Origin: JAWWBL01 sp033720975
Lineage (GTDB): Bacteria; Actinomycetota; Acidimicrobiia; Spongiisociales; ZC4RG35
DNA: 18,816 nt
NCBI GenBank assembly: GCA_033720975.1
Contig: JAWWBL010000028.1
Span: forward strand, 1-18,816
Reading direction: 5' to 3'
The notes beneath the pieces are model-generated. The model was not told the origin of the DNA, searched no databases, and saw only the letters and a list, made by a program, of their open reading frames with translations. Position 1 is the stretch's first letter; each line of letters starts with the position of its first letter. Shown piece after piece: positions 7,111 through 13,159 of this stretch. Made by a program: the position numbers and the translations under genes.

Positions 7111-7144
7111 TCATAAACCTTTCATCGCTTCGGGTGATTCCCGA

Positions 7145-7831
7145 TCACGAAGAAAGCAGGACACCCCGAGGAGTGGTCGCCTTCTGAGCTCGGGCGAGGC
7201 CGAATTCGGCCAACACAGCCAGCACAGCCACGAGTAGAGCACCCACCATGATCTCTCCTTGATCCTGAGTAGCGAATCCGTCGATGATGAACCTTCCCAA
7301 ACCACCCCAGGCGGTGAGCGCACCCAAGGTGGCAGTCGCGATCACCTGAACGAACGCAATGCGCACGCCTTCGACGATCAGAGGCATCGCCAAGGGCAGT
7401 TCGACACGGAGGATGACGTCTCGCTCCCTCATCCCCATGCCACGCGCCGCCTCGACGGTCTCCTGGTCAACCCCAAGGATCCCCGCAACAGCGTTCGTGA
7501 ACACCGGAGGTGCCGCCAGCGCCACCAGAGCCACGAGAACGGGCCAGGGTGTGCTCACGCCGGCTCCGAGGTTGACGAGGAGCAAGAACGCTATAGCCAA
7601 CACACCGAACGACGGGACAGCTCGCCCAATGTTCACCACCGCCGACGCCAGCTCGGCTCCTCGCCTCACGTGGCCAAGCCACAGCGCCAGCGGGAGAATG
7701 AGTAAAACGGCAACGAGGGTCGCGGCGATCGACACCCATATGTGCTCCCACGATCGAGCCCAGATCGACCCTGAGCCGCTCCACGTGGCGGGGTCGGCGA
7801 GAAACGCAGCCAATTCGTCCCAGACGGTCAC
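7145..7831 (-). CDS. Compatible-solute ABC transporter permease (OpuC/ProW-like), second
   Basis: The 228-residue integral membrane subunit has about five or six hydrophobic helices. The EAA loop, which docks on the ATPase, reads VEAARGMGMRERDVILRVELP in the middle of the protein and is followed by LAMPLIVEGVRIAFVQVIATATLGALTAWGGLG, the typical ProW/OpuCB ending. The frame continues upstream through the other permease, but the true start is the GTG at 7831, which overlaps that gene's TGA (GTGA) and has GGGAGG 5 bases before it. An N-terminal Trp-rich amphipathic segment (TVWDELAAFLADPATW) precedes the first membrane span. It pairs with the upstream permease to form the heterodimeric channel. 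Confidence 0.9.
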   Translation of the reverse strand: MTVWDELAAFLADPATWSGSGSIWARSWEHIWVSIAATLVAVLLILPLALWLGHVRRGAELASAVVNIGRAVPSFGVLAIAFLLLVNLGAGVSTPWPVLVALVALAAPPVFTNAVAGILGVDQETVEAARGMGMRERDVILRVELPLAMPLIVEGVRIAFVQVIATATLGALTAWGGLGRFIIDGFATQDQGEIMVGALLVAVLAVLAEFGLARAQKATTPRGVLLSS

Positions 7832-8487
7832 ACTCGCGCCTCCCACGGAGTCACAAGGCGTTTGAGCCCTATGAAGCCAAGATCGAGAGTTGTGGCGAGA
7901 GTCACCGAGAGCACCACTCCGACGATTATCTGGGTCCAGAAAAAGGTGTTGAGGCCGCGGAGGATGAAGAAGCCGTATCCTCCAAGCCCGAGAACCGCTG
8001 ATACGGTGACCAACCCGACCGTGGTCACGGTCGCAATGCGAACACCGGCGATTATCACGGGGAGTGCCAGGGGAACTTCGGTCTTCCAGAATCGACCTCG
8101 TGGCGTGTAACCCATCCCGTCGGCGGCCTCCTTTATCGCCGCGGGAACGCCATTCACCCCAGCGACCACATTCCGGATCAGGATCAGAAGGGTGTACGAG
8201 GTCAATGCGATGATCGCGTTGGTCGCGTTCAGGCCAACGACCGGGACGAGGATGGCGAAGGTGGCCAGAGAAGGGATGGTGTAGAGGACTCCAGCCATCA
8301 CTGTGATGGGCCCATATGAGCGGCGCCATCTGAGCGCGACCATCGACAGGCCGATCGACAACACGAACCCGATCATGACCGGGACAGCGGTCAGATAGAG
8401 GTGCTCCAACGTCCGGTCCAAGATCTCATCCCAGTTCCTGGCGACCCACTCCCAGTCGAAAAGCGGCCTCTCCTGGGCGAAGATCAA
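7828..8487 (-). CDS. Compatible-solute ABC transporter permease (OpuC/ProW-like), first
   Basis: The 219-residue membrane subunit resembles OpuCB/OpuCD and YehW/YehY permeases. It starts with a Trp-rich segment (FDWEWVARNWDEI), and its helices include LYLTAVPVMIGFVLSIGLSMV. The EAA loop AAIKEAADGMGYTPRGRFWKTEVPLALP is at about residues 116-143, followed by GVRIATVTTVGLVTVSAVLGLGGYGFFI. The start is TTG at 8487, overlapping the ATPase TGA as TTGA, with GAGG about 7 bases before it. The stop overlaps the next permease start as GTGA. ATPase and permeases are therefore translated as one coupled chain, fitting an obligate complex. Confidence 0.9.
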   Translation of the reverse strand: MIFAQERPLFDWEWVARNWDEILDRTLEHLYLTAVPVMIGFVLSIGLSMVALRWRRSYGPITVMAGVLYTIPSLATFAILVPVVGLNATNAIIALTSYTLLILIRNVVAGVNGVPAAIKEAADGMGYTPRGRFWKTEVPLALPVIIAGVRIATVTTVGLVTVSAVLGLGGYGFFILRGLNTFFWTQIIVGVVLSVTLATTLDLGFIGLKRLVTPWEARV

Positions 8488-9587
8488 TCGGTCACCTCGT
8501 GGGCGATGGCTTCCAGGTCGAGCATCCCGCAGTAACGACCGTCCTCGACCACGACGGCAACTCGGGCGCGGTTGGTCACCACGGCGTCGAGAGCCTCACG
8601 CAAAGAGGCCGAGCTCTCGAGGGAAACGAGGAACGGCTGCGGCTCTACCGAGTCGAGGCGCTTTCCCTCGACATCTCGATCGTAGGCCCAGCCGAGGAGC
8701 TTCTCCCCATCCGCCAAACCCACCCAGTCGATCTCATGCTCTTTCATAACCTCCAGGGCGTGTTCAGGCGAGTCTTTGATGTCGACGACCGGACCGCGGG
8801 GCAGGTCCATGTTCGATACCGGCAGCAGGGCCAGCCTCTTCAAGCCGCGCTCGCCGCCGAGAAAGTCGGCCACGAACTCTGATGCGGGGGAGGCGAGGAT
8901 GCTCTCGGGTGCCTCGTACTGCTCGAGGGTCCCACCGAGGTTCATGACCGCTACGCGCGTGCCCAGGAACACAGCCTCGTCGATGTCGTGTGTGATGAAG
9001 ACAACCGTCGTGCCCAAGGCTCGCTGAAGCTCGAGGAACTCGTCCTGCAGTCGGCCCCGAACCACCGGGTCGACGGCACCAAAAGGCTCATCCATCAACA
9101 ACACCGGTGGATCGGCGGCGAGCGCTCGTGCCACGCCAACTCTCTGTTTCTGGCCACCCGAAAGCTCGCTGGGGTACCTGTCGAGCATGTCGTGGCTAAG
9201 GCCCACCATCGAGATGAGCTCATCTACTCGATCCGAGACCTGGTGTTGGTCCCACCCGAGGAGATCGGGCACGGTTGCGATGTTGTCATAAATGGTCCGA
9301 TGTGGGAACAAGCCAACGTCCTGAATCACATAGCCGATCGACCGTCTCAGCTCATGTGGAGGGACCGACATCGCATCCCTGCCCGCAACTTCGATCCTCC
9401 CCGAGGTGGGCTCGACGAGGCGGTTGATCATCTTGAGTGTCGTCGTCTTGCCGCAGCCCGATGGTCCAACCAGGGTCACCAGTTCCCCCTGAGAGACATC
9501 GAGACTCAGCTTGTCCACGGCCGGTCGCGAAGAGCCAGGGAATACCTTGCTCACTTCCACCAGGCGAATCATCGATGACCCAGCCAC
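8484..9587 (-). CDS. Compatible-solute ABC transporter ATP-binding protein with C-terminal CBS region
   Basis: The 367-residue ATPase has Walker A GPSGCGKTT at 41-49, the Q-loop in VIQDVGLF, signature LSGGQKQR at 142-149, Walker B VLLMDEPFG at 162-170, and the H-loop FITHD. Residues about 250-367 form a degenerate CBS pair (for example FLVSLESSASLREALDAVV then ARVAVVVEDGRYCGMLDLEAI). OpuA/OpuC ATPases carry such domains, which in OpuA sense ionic strength and in related importers bind cyclic-di-AMP. The start is GTG at 9587, with AGGAG 5 bases upstream; an ATG five codons later has no ribosome site. It lies 20 bases after the hydrolase gene, so the two may share a transcript. Confidence 0.93.
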   Translation of the reverse strand: MAGSSMIRLVEVSKVFPGSSRPAVDKLSLDVSQGELVTLVGPSGCGKTTTLKMINRLVEPTSGRIEVAGRDAMSVPPHELRRSIGYVIQDVGLFPHRTIYDNIATVPDLLGWDQHQVSDRVDELISMVGLSHDMLDRYPSELSGGQKQRVGVARALAADPPVLLMDEPFGAVDPVVRGRLQDEFLELQRALGTTVVFITHDIDEAVFLGTRVAVMNLGGTLEQYEAPESILASPASEFVADFLGGERGLKRLALLPVSNMDLPRGPVVDIKDSPEHALEVMKEHEIDWVGLADGEKLLGWAYDRDVEGKRLDSVEPQPFLVSLESSASLREALDAVVTNRARVAVVVEDGRYCGMLDLEAIAHEVTD

Positions 9588-9592
9588 TCGTG

Positions 9593-9597
9593 CTCCT
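9593..9597 (-). promoter_or_regulatory. Shine-Dalgarno AGGAG supporting the GTG start of the ABC ATPase
   Basis: On the minus strand AGGAG lies 5 bases before the GTG at 9587, inside the 20-base gap after the alpha/beta hydrolase stop. The alternative ATG at 9572 has no such site. Confidence 0.6.
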
Positions 9598-9607
9598 GCG
9601 GGATAGC

Positions 9608-10516
9608 TCAGCCGACTCGGGAAAGGAAACTGAGGATCTCGTCCACGTATTTCTGCGGGTTCGACTGGTACGACCCCAGGTGTCCGGCCCCCTCGAACTC
9701 GACGAGGGTCACCCGGTCGGAGGCCGATGCGGCGAACTCCCGGCTCAAACCTATAGGAATTTCGGAGTCTTCGACTCCATGGAGAATGAGCACAGGCTTA
9801 CGCAGCGACGTGGCATCGTCCAGGTAGTCGATTCCCTTCCAGTTGACCTCGCTCCTCAGCGAGGTGAACACCTTCGCCACGGCCGAAACCGTGACGGGGG
9901 TGGGAAGCGACACGACCGGAAGCTCTCGGGCGGTGATTTGAGCGTCTACGACCTCCGACAGGTCCGTAAGAGGCGAATCGAAGATCGCCCCTCGAACCGC
10001 CTCGATGTCCACCCGGCGCAGATACGAGAGGATGTGTCCAGCTCCCGCATCGAACCCACTCAGCACGACTCGCTGCGCACCCTGGGCCCGGGCGTAGCTG
10101 ACGGCGGCCTCGATCTCCCGATGCTCAGCGAACCCATACCGGTAGTACCCGCTCGGGTCGGGCTGCTGTCCGCTGTCGTTGCGATATGTGATGGAGAGCT
10201 GTGGGTAGCCGGCATTCTGCAGTTCCTCGAAGAGGTACTCGGGCTGCGAAGGTGTTGTCCCCACACCGTGGACGTGGATCACCCACATTGTCCTGGTCCC
10301 AGGCAGATACCACGCCTCGAACTCACCGAGTGGGGCTTCGTAGCTGACCTGCTCGATGCGGTAGTCGCCAGTCGGGAGCGATACCTGTTCGCCACGCACC
10401 TTGAAGCGGTCTTCGATGATCAAATCGGAGTAGTACCACCCCGCGGCGGCGTGGTATACGAGCAGGATGGCCACAGCCAGCCAGAGGGTCCCGCGGAAGA
10501 TCGAGCGCATCGGCAT
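9608..10516 (-). CDS. Membrane-anchored alpha/beta hydrolase-fold protein with Asp at the nucleophile position
   Basis: The 302-residue protein has one N-terminal membrane helix (about 9-27) and an alpha/beta hydrolase domain outside it. The HG oxyanion region is HVHGVG at 81-86, an Asp candidate for the charge relay is D250 in HGVEDSEIP, and the catalytic-type His is H279 in GAGHLGS. The nucleophile elbow reads G-F-D-A-G at 154-158, with Asp156 (codon GAT) where serine is usual. Asp nucleophiles occur in haloalkane dehalogenases and epoxide hydrolases, but the overall pattern here resembles the prolyl-oligopeptidase/thioesterase-like enzymes, so it may be a changed chemistry or a non-enzyme. 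ATG 10516 and ATG 10510 are both possible; neither has a good ribosome site. It lies 21 bases downstream of the USP-CBS gene. Confidence 0.85.
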   Translation of the reverse strand: MPMRSIFRGTLWLAVAILLVYHAAAGWYYSDLIIEDRFKVRGEQVSLPTGDYRIEQVSYEAPLGEFEAWYLPGTRTMWVIHVHGVGTTPSQPEYLFEELQNAGYPQLSITYRNDSGQQPDPSGYYRYGFAEHREIEAAVSYARAQGAQRVVLSGFDAGAGHILSYLRRVDIEAVRGAIFDSPLTDLSEVVDAQITARELPVVSLPTPVTVSAVAKVFTSLRSEVNWKGIDYLDDATSLRKPVLILHGVEDSEIPIGLSREFAASASDRVTLVEFEGAGHLGSYQSNPQKYVDEILSFLSRVG

Positions 10517-10537
10517 GGTCTTAGATTCTGCCTCGTC

Positions 10538-11443
10538 TCAGGCCACCGGCAACAGCAAACCGCCGACCAAATGCTCTTCGTCATCGGTCACCGGGATCGG
10601 ATCGGATCCGAACGTGGGCTCGAGGGCGTGGGCCTCGTCCAGTGTGTCGTCCTGACGCACCGATACGGCCTCCTCCATCACGGACCCGACCGGTGCAGCG
10701 CCTGCTTCCAACAGCTGTGCTCTCTTCACCAACCCCACCAAGCGACCCTGGTCGGCAACGGCGAGCGTGTCTTCGCGGTGGAACCGCAGGGTGTCGTCTG
10801 CGGTCCGGAGCGGAGCTACGTATACCGGATCCCCCATGAACCTGTAGACGCGATCAGGAGCCGACCGGACGATCACCGCACCGGCCTGGGCAGTTCGCCG
10901 GAGCCTTGCTCCCGGTCCCATCATCGATCGCTGCAGCCATGATCCGCCCGGTGCCCCGATCACCAGCAGTGCGCCAGGCTCCAACTGCTCGACGATGTCG
11001 CCCACTCCCTCCACCTCGACCACCCTTCGGTTGACTTCCGGAAGCTCGTCCCCGATTTGCTCCAACACGCCCCTCGCATCGAAATCCGAATCTTCTGGTC
11101 CAGCGGCCGAAACCATCTCCGCCTCCACGTCGAGCGACGAAGCCAGGCGGCGCGCCGTGGTCGCGGCCAGCAACGAGTGCGGACCGCCGCCGACGGTCGC
11201 AACCACCTTGGTGACCTTGCTGGGATCGAAATCGACGGGCACCGCGATATTCACCAAGTCGAAGCTGCCCGGCATTTTGCGGGAGACCAGCAGGTCAGCT
11301 CGGTGCTCGATGCACTCCTCCGCCAAATCCCCCTTGATGCGGGCCGATTCGCCGCCGCCAAGCAACTCAGCCAATTCCGAGCATCCTCTTCCCCTTGTCC
11401 AGACGACTTGCTCGGTACGGCCGGCGGTCATGCCCAGCAACAT
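10538..11443 (-). CDS. Universal stress protein (USP) domain fused to CBS-type domain
   Basis: The central part is USP-like: VVATVGGGPHSLLAATTARRLASSL opens it, and LLVIGAPGGSWLQRSMMGPGARL resembles the nucleotide-binding G-rich block, followed by AGAVIVRSAP. The final third (from FMGDPVYVAPLRTADDTLR to VTDDEEHLVGGLLLPVA) has the double repeat of a CBS pair, including SVMEEAVSVRQDDTLDEA. Such fusions probably sense adenine nucleotides. The start is uncertain: GTG 11479, ATG 11443 and ATG 11431 are in frame with no clear ribosome site. I chose 11443 because it leaves room for promoters facing the divergent nitroreductase. The gene heads the run containing the hydrolase and the solute transporter; spacing of about 20 bases suggests one transcript. 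Confidence 0.8.
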   Translation of the reverse strand: MLLGMTAGRTEQVVWTRGRGCSELAELLGGGESARIKGDLAEECIEHRADLLVSRKMPGSFDLVNIAVPVDFDPSKVTKVVATVGGGPHSLLAATTARRLASSLDVEAEMVSAAGPEDSDFDARGVLEQIGDELPEVNRRVVEVEGVGDIVEQLEPGALLVIGAPGGSWLQRSMMGPGARLRRTAQAGAVIVRSAPDRVYRFMGDPVYVAPLRTADDTLRFHREDTLAVADQGRLVGLVKRAQLLEAGAAPVGSVMEEAVSVRQDDTLDEAHALEPTFGSDPIPVTDDEEHLVGGLLLPVA

Positions 11444-11462
11444 ACTGCGTCGGCACGCAAAG

Positions 11463-11472
11463 GCGTGCACGC
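11463..11472. repeat. 10-base palindrome in divergent intergenic region
   Basis: GCGTGCACGC is a perfect palindrome in the short gap between the divergent USP-CBS and nitroreductase genes. Ten-base palindromes arise by chance in GC-rich DNA, so an operator role is only a possibility. Confidence 0.3.
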
Positions 11473-11507
11473 TCGTCACGACAAGTCAGGTCTGCAAGGA
11501 TCGGCTC

Positions 11508-12101
11508 ATGGAGTTCTCAGAGGTTCTTGCCAGGCGCCGAATGGTGCGCAACTACACAGATGAGCCGATCGGGTCAAGCTCATTGGACAAGATCGCCGAC
11601 GCGGCGTTCCGTGCGCCATCCGCCGGTAACAGTCAGGCGCTGTCGGTGATCGTTGTCACCGACCAAGAGCGTCGCGAGGCGATCGCCGGGGTAGCCAACG
11701 AGCCCGCGTATGTCTCAATGGGCTTCGACCCGTGGGTCTCGAGAGCCCCCGCACATCTGATCATTGCGGTCAGCGAGCAGATCTATCACGATCGGTATCG
11801 GGAGCCCGACAAATTGGGCCCCGATGGTGAGATCGACTGGCCGGTGCCGTTCTGGTGGGTCGATGCCGGAGCGGCCATGATGGCCGTCCTCCTCGCAGCA
11901 GTCGACGAGGGCTTGGCGGCCGGATTCCTCGGGGTACATTCGCTGCCTGACCTGGCGGCACTCCTGGACCTCCCCGACCACTATCTCCCTATTGGCGTCA
12001 TAACTCTTGGTCATCCGGCGCCGGATCGTCGCTCCGGAAGTCTCGATCGGCCCAAGAGACCCCGTGAAACGGTGGTTCACCGCGAGGTGTGGGGCTCCTG
12101 A
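11508..12101 (+). CDS. Nitroreductase-family FMN oxidoreductase
   Basis: The 197-residue flavoprotein has the family's N-terminal signature: FSEVLARRRMVRNYTDEPI with the FMN-phosphate-binding arginines, then APSAGNSQ at about residues 36-43, and the dimer-interface helix GAAMMAVLLAAVDEGLAAGFLGVH near residue 125. The C-terminal block YLPIGVITLGHPAPD is also typical. Members reduce nitro compounds, quinones or other small electrophiles with NAD(P)H; the F420-dependent variants look different. The ATG at 11508 is chosen because AAGGA lies about 7 bases upstream and the conserved N-terminus begins there, although the frame is open further back. The last 25 bases overlap the end of the convergent DUF2007 gene. 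The physiological substrate is unknown. Confidence 0.9.
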   Translation: MEFSEVLARRRMVRNYTDEPIGSSSLDKIADAAFRAPSAGNSQALSVIVVTDQERREAIAGVANEPAYVSMGFDPWVSRAPAHLIIAVSEQIYHDRYREPDKLGPDGEIDWPVPFWWVDAGAAMMAVLLAAVDEGLAAGFLGVHSLPDLAALLDLPDHYLPIGVITLGHPAPDRRSGSLDRPKRPRETVVHREVWGS

Positions 12102-12319
12102 TCTCCTCCGGGGAGCATCCGCTCCAGAACTGTCAGAGCATCAGGCAAGTCACTCTCACGCACGATCACCCTGACGCCTTCGAAGACGTCCATGTGAGGG
12201 AAAGTGGCTGAGAACAGAGGCGTCTCCACGGATGCCTCGATGCCATGCGCCGCCAGTTTTGCCTTGATCAGATTTGCCTCGGCTTCGGAGCGATAGGTTC
12301 CGACGGTCGCCAGCGACAT
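12077..12319 (-). CDS. DUF2007-type small protein
   Basis: The 80-residue product has the DUF2007 layout: an N-terminal strand (ATVGTYRSEAEANLIKAKLAAHGIEA) in which an EA-x2-x-K-L helix precedes the turn, then VFEGVRVIVRESDLPDALTVLE at about 46-67, which mirrors the classic ending of these ferredoxin-like domains. DUF2007 proteins are annotated as putative signal-transducing or regulatory domains; their ligand is not known to me. It is convergent with the nitroreductase (25-base overlap at the 3' ends) and divergent from the RNA methyltransferase. A TATCGT -10-like element ends 6 bases before the ATG, so the mRNA may be leaderless. Confidence 0.82.
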   Translation of the reverse strand: MSLATVGTYRSEAEANLIKAKLAAHGIEASVETPLFSATFPHMDVFEGVRVIVRESDLPDALTVLERMLPGGDQEPHTSR

Positions 12320-12325
12320 CCCCTA

Positions 12326-12331
12326 ACGATA
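12326..12331 (-). promoter_or_regulatory. Candidate -10 element for leaderless DUF2007 mRNA
   Basis: On the minus strand TATCGT ends 6 bases before the ATG at 12319, so transcription would begin at or next to the start codon. No recognisable -35 was found, and no ribosome site with usable spacing exists (AGGGG abuts the ATG). Confidence 0.4.
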
Positions 12332-12345
12332 AGCATCACGGGTGC

Positions 12346-12351
12346 GATACT
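12346..12351 (+). promoter_or_regulatory. Candidate -10 element for leaderless RNA methyltransferase mRNA
   Basis: GATACT ends 8 bases before the GTG at 12360, placing the predicted transcript start at 12358-12360. It matches the -10 consensus at the A2, T3, A4 and T6 positions. No -35 match was found. Confidence 0.35.
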
Positions 12352-12359
12352 CGTGTCCC

Positions 12360-13127
12360 GTGAATTTCGACATCACCTCTCCGGGGAATGAGCGAATCAA
12401 ACAACTCGTACGGCTCAGAGAGCGGACCCGGCGCGACACCGAAGGACGGTTTTTGGTCGAAGGACAGCGTCTCCTGACCAGGGCGCTCGCCGCCGGGTTG
12501 GAGCCGATCGAGATCTATTGCGACGGGAGCGTCCCGGTCGATGCCACAGCCCCGGTGACCACCGTTGAGCCGACGGTGCTCGCCAAGGCCTCCTATCGCA
12601 AGAAGTCTCAGGGCGTCATCGCTGTGTTCGACCAATTCAGGAGGGAACTCGAGGAAATCGAACTTGGCCAGATACCTCTTCTCGTCGCCACCGAGTCAGT
12701 GGAGAAGCCGGGAAACCTGGGCGCCATTGTTCGCACCGCCGATGCCGCTGGCGCCGACGCCGTGGTAGATGTGTCCGGCGCCACGGACTTGTTCAACCCC
12801 AACCTGCTACGCGCCTCGACGGGAGCGATCTTCACCACGCCGCTCACCTCGGCTCCCCTCGACGATCTGGCTGGATTCTGCAGCTCTCGATCGATGATGT
12901 TGGCCGTAGCCGATCCGGGTGGCGACACCTCCCTCTTCGATCTCGATCTGACCAGGCCGACATGCATCGTCGTGGGCTCAGAGGACACTGGGGTCTCGAC
13001 CGAGACGGCCCACATGGCCGACGTCCTGTTCTCGATACCCATGAGGGGCTCGGTCGACTCGTTGAATGTCTCCACCACTGTGGCCGTCACACTCTTCGAG
13101 ACTGTGAGGCAACGCTCGCCTCGTTGA
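12360..13127 (+). CDS. SpoU/TrmH-family RNA 2'-O-ribose methyltransferase
   Basis: This SPOUT-fold methyltransferase uses S-adenosylmethionine to methylate a ribose 2'-OH in tRNA or rRNA. The N-terminal substrate-binding domain starts FDITSPGNERIKQLVRLRERTRRDTEGRFLVEG. The three SpoU motifs follow: SVEKPGNLGAIVRTADAAGAD, CIVVGSEDTGVS, and IPMRGSVDSLNVSTTVAVTLFE at the C-terminus, which form the trefoil knot. The length of 255 residues is normal for RlmB/TsnR-like enzymes. GTG 12360 is preferred over GTG 12342 because homologue-like sequence begins there and a -10-like GATACT sits just upstream; neither has a ribosome site. The target nucleotide cannot be read. Its TGA overlaps the -35 box of the next gene's promoter. 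Confidence 0.9.
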   Translation: MNFDITSPGNERIKQLVRLRERTRRDTEGRFLVEGQRLLTRALAAGLEPIEIYCDGSVPVDATAPVTTVEPTVLAKASYRKKSQGVIAVFDQFRRELEEIELGQIPLLVATESVEKPGNLGAIVRTADAAGADAVVDVSGATDLFNPNLLRASTGAIFTTPLTSAPLDDLAGFCSSRSMMLAVADPGGDTSLFDLDLTRPTCIVVGSEDTGVSTETAHMADVLFSIPMRGSVDSLNVSTTVAVTLFETVRQRSPR

Positions 13128-13153
13128 CATCGAACATATGTTCGTCTTAGCCT
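13124..13153 (+). promoter_or_regulatory. Promoter of the exonuclease-GIY-YIG gene, predicted leaderless
   Basis: TTGACA (13124-13129, perfect consensus) and TAGCCT (13148-13153, keeping T1, A2, T6) are 18 bases apart. Seven bases beyond the -10 is 13160, the first base of the GTG start codon, so the transcript should be leaderless. The LexA box fills the spacer between the two hexamers. Confidence 0.6.
13130..13145. promoter_or_regulatory. LexA-binding SOS box
   Basis: TCGAACATATGTTCGT matches the actinobacterial SOS consensus TCGAAC-N4-GTTCGA at 11 of its 12 fixed positions and contains the perfect 14-base palindrome CGAACATATGTTCG. It lies exactly between the -35 and -10 of a repair-nuclease gene, where LexA would exclude RNA polymerase. 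Position, symmetry and the downstream gene agree. Confidence 0.85.
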
Positions 13154-13159
13154 CTGGGT

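Noticed and set aside
7832..8329. N-terminal extension of the second permease up to 8329
   Set aside because: The extension is Pro/Arg/His-rich and only reads the first permease gene in another frame; GTG 7831 has a ribosome site and a stop/start overlap.
9437..10942. A 501-codon plus-strand open frame opposite the hydrolase, USP-CBS and ABC ATPase genes
   Set aside because: It lacks any recognisable motif, is rich in Arg/His/Gln as expected of a GC-rich antisense frame, and lies across three well-identified minus-strand genes and their gaps.
10995..11507. N-terminal extension of the nitroreductase
   Set aside because: It is antisense to the USP-CBS gene, Ser/Thr-rich without pattern, and the family N-terminus begins at ATG 11508 after a ribosome site.
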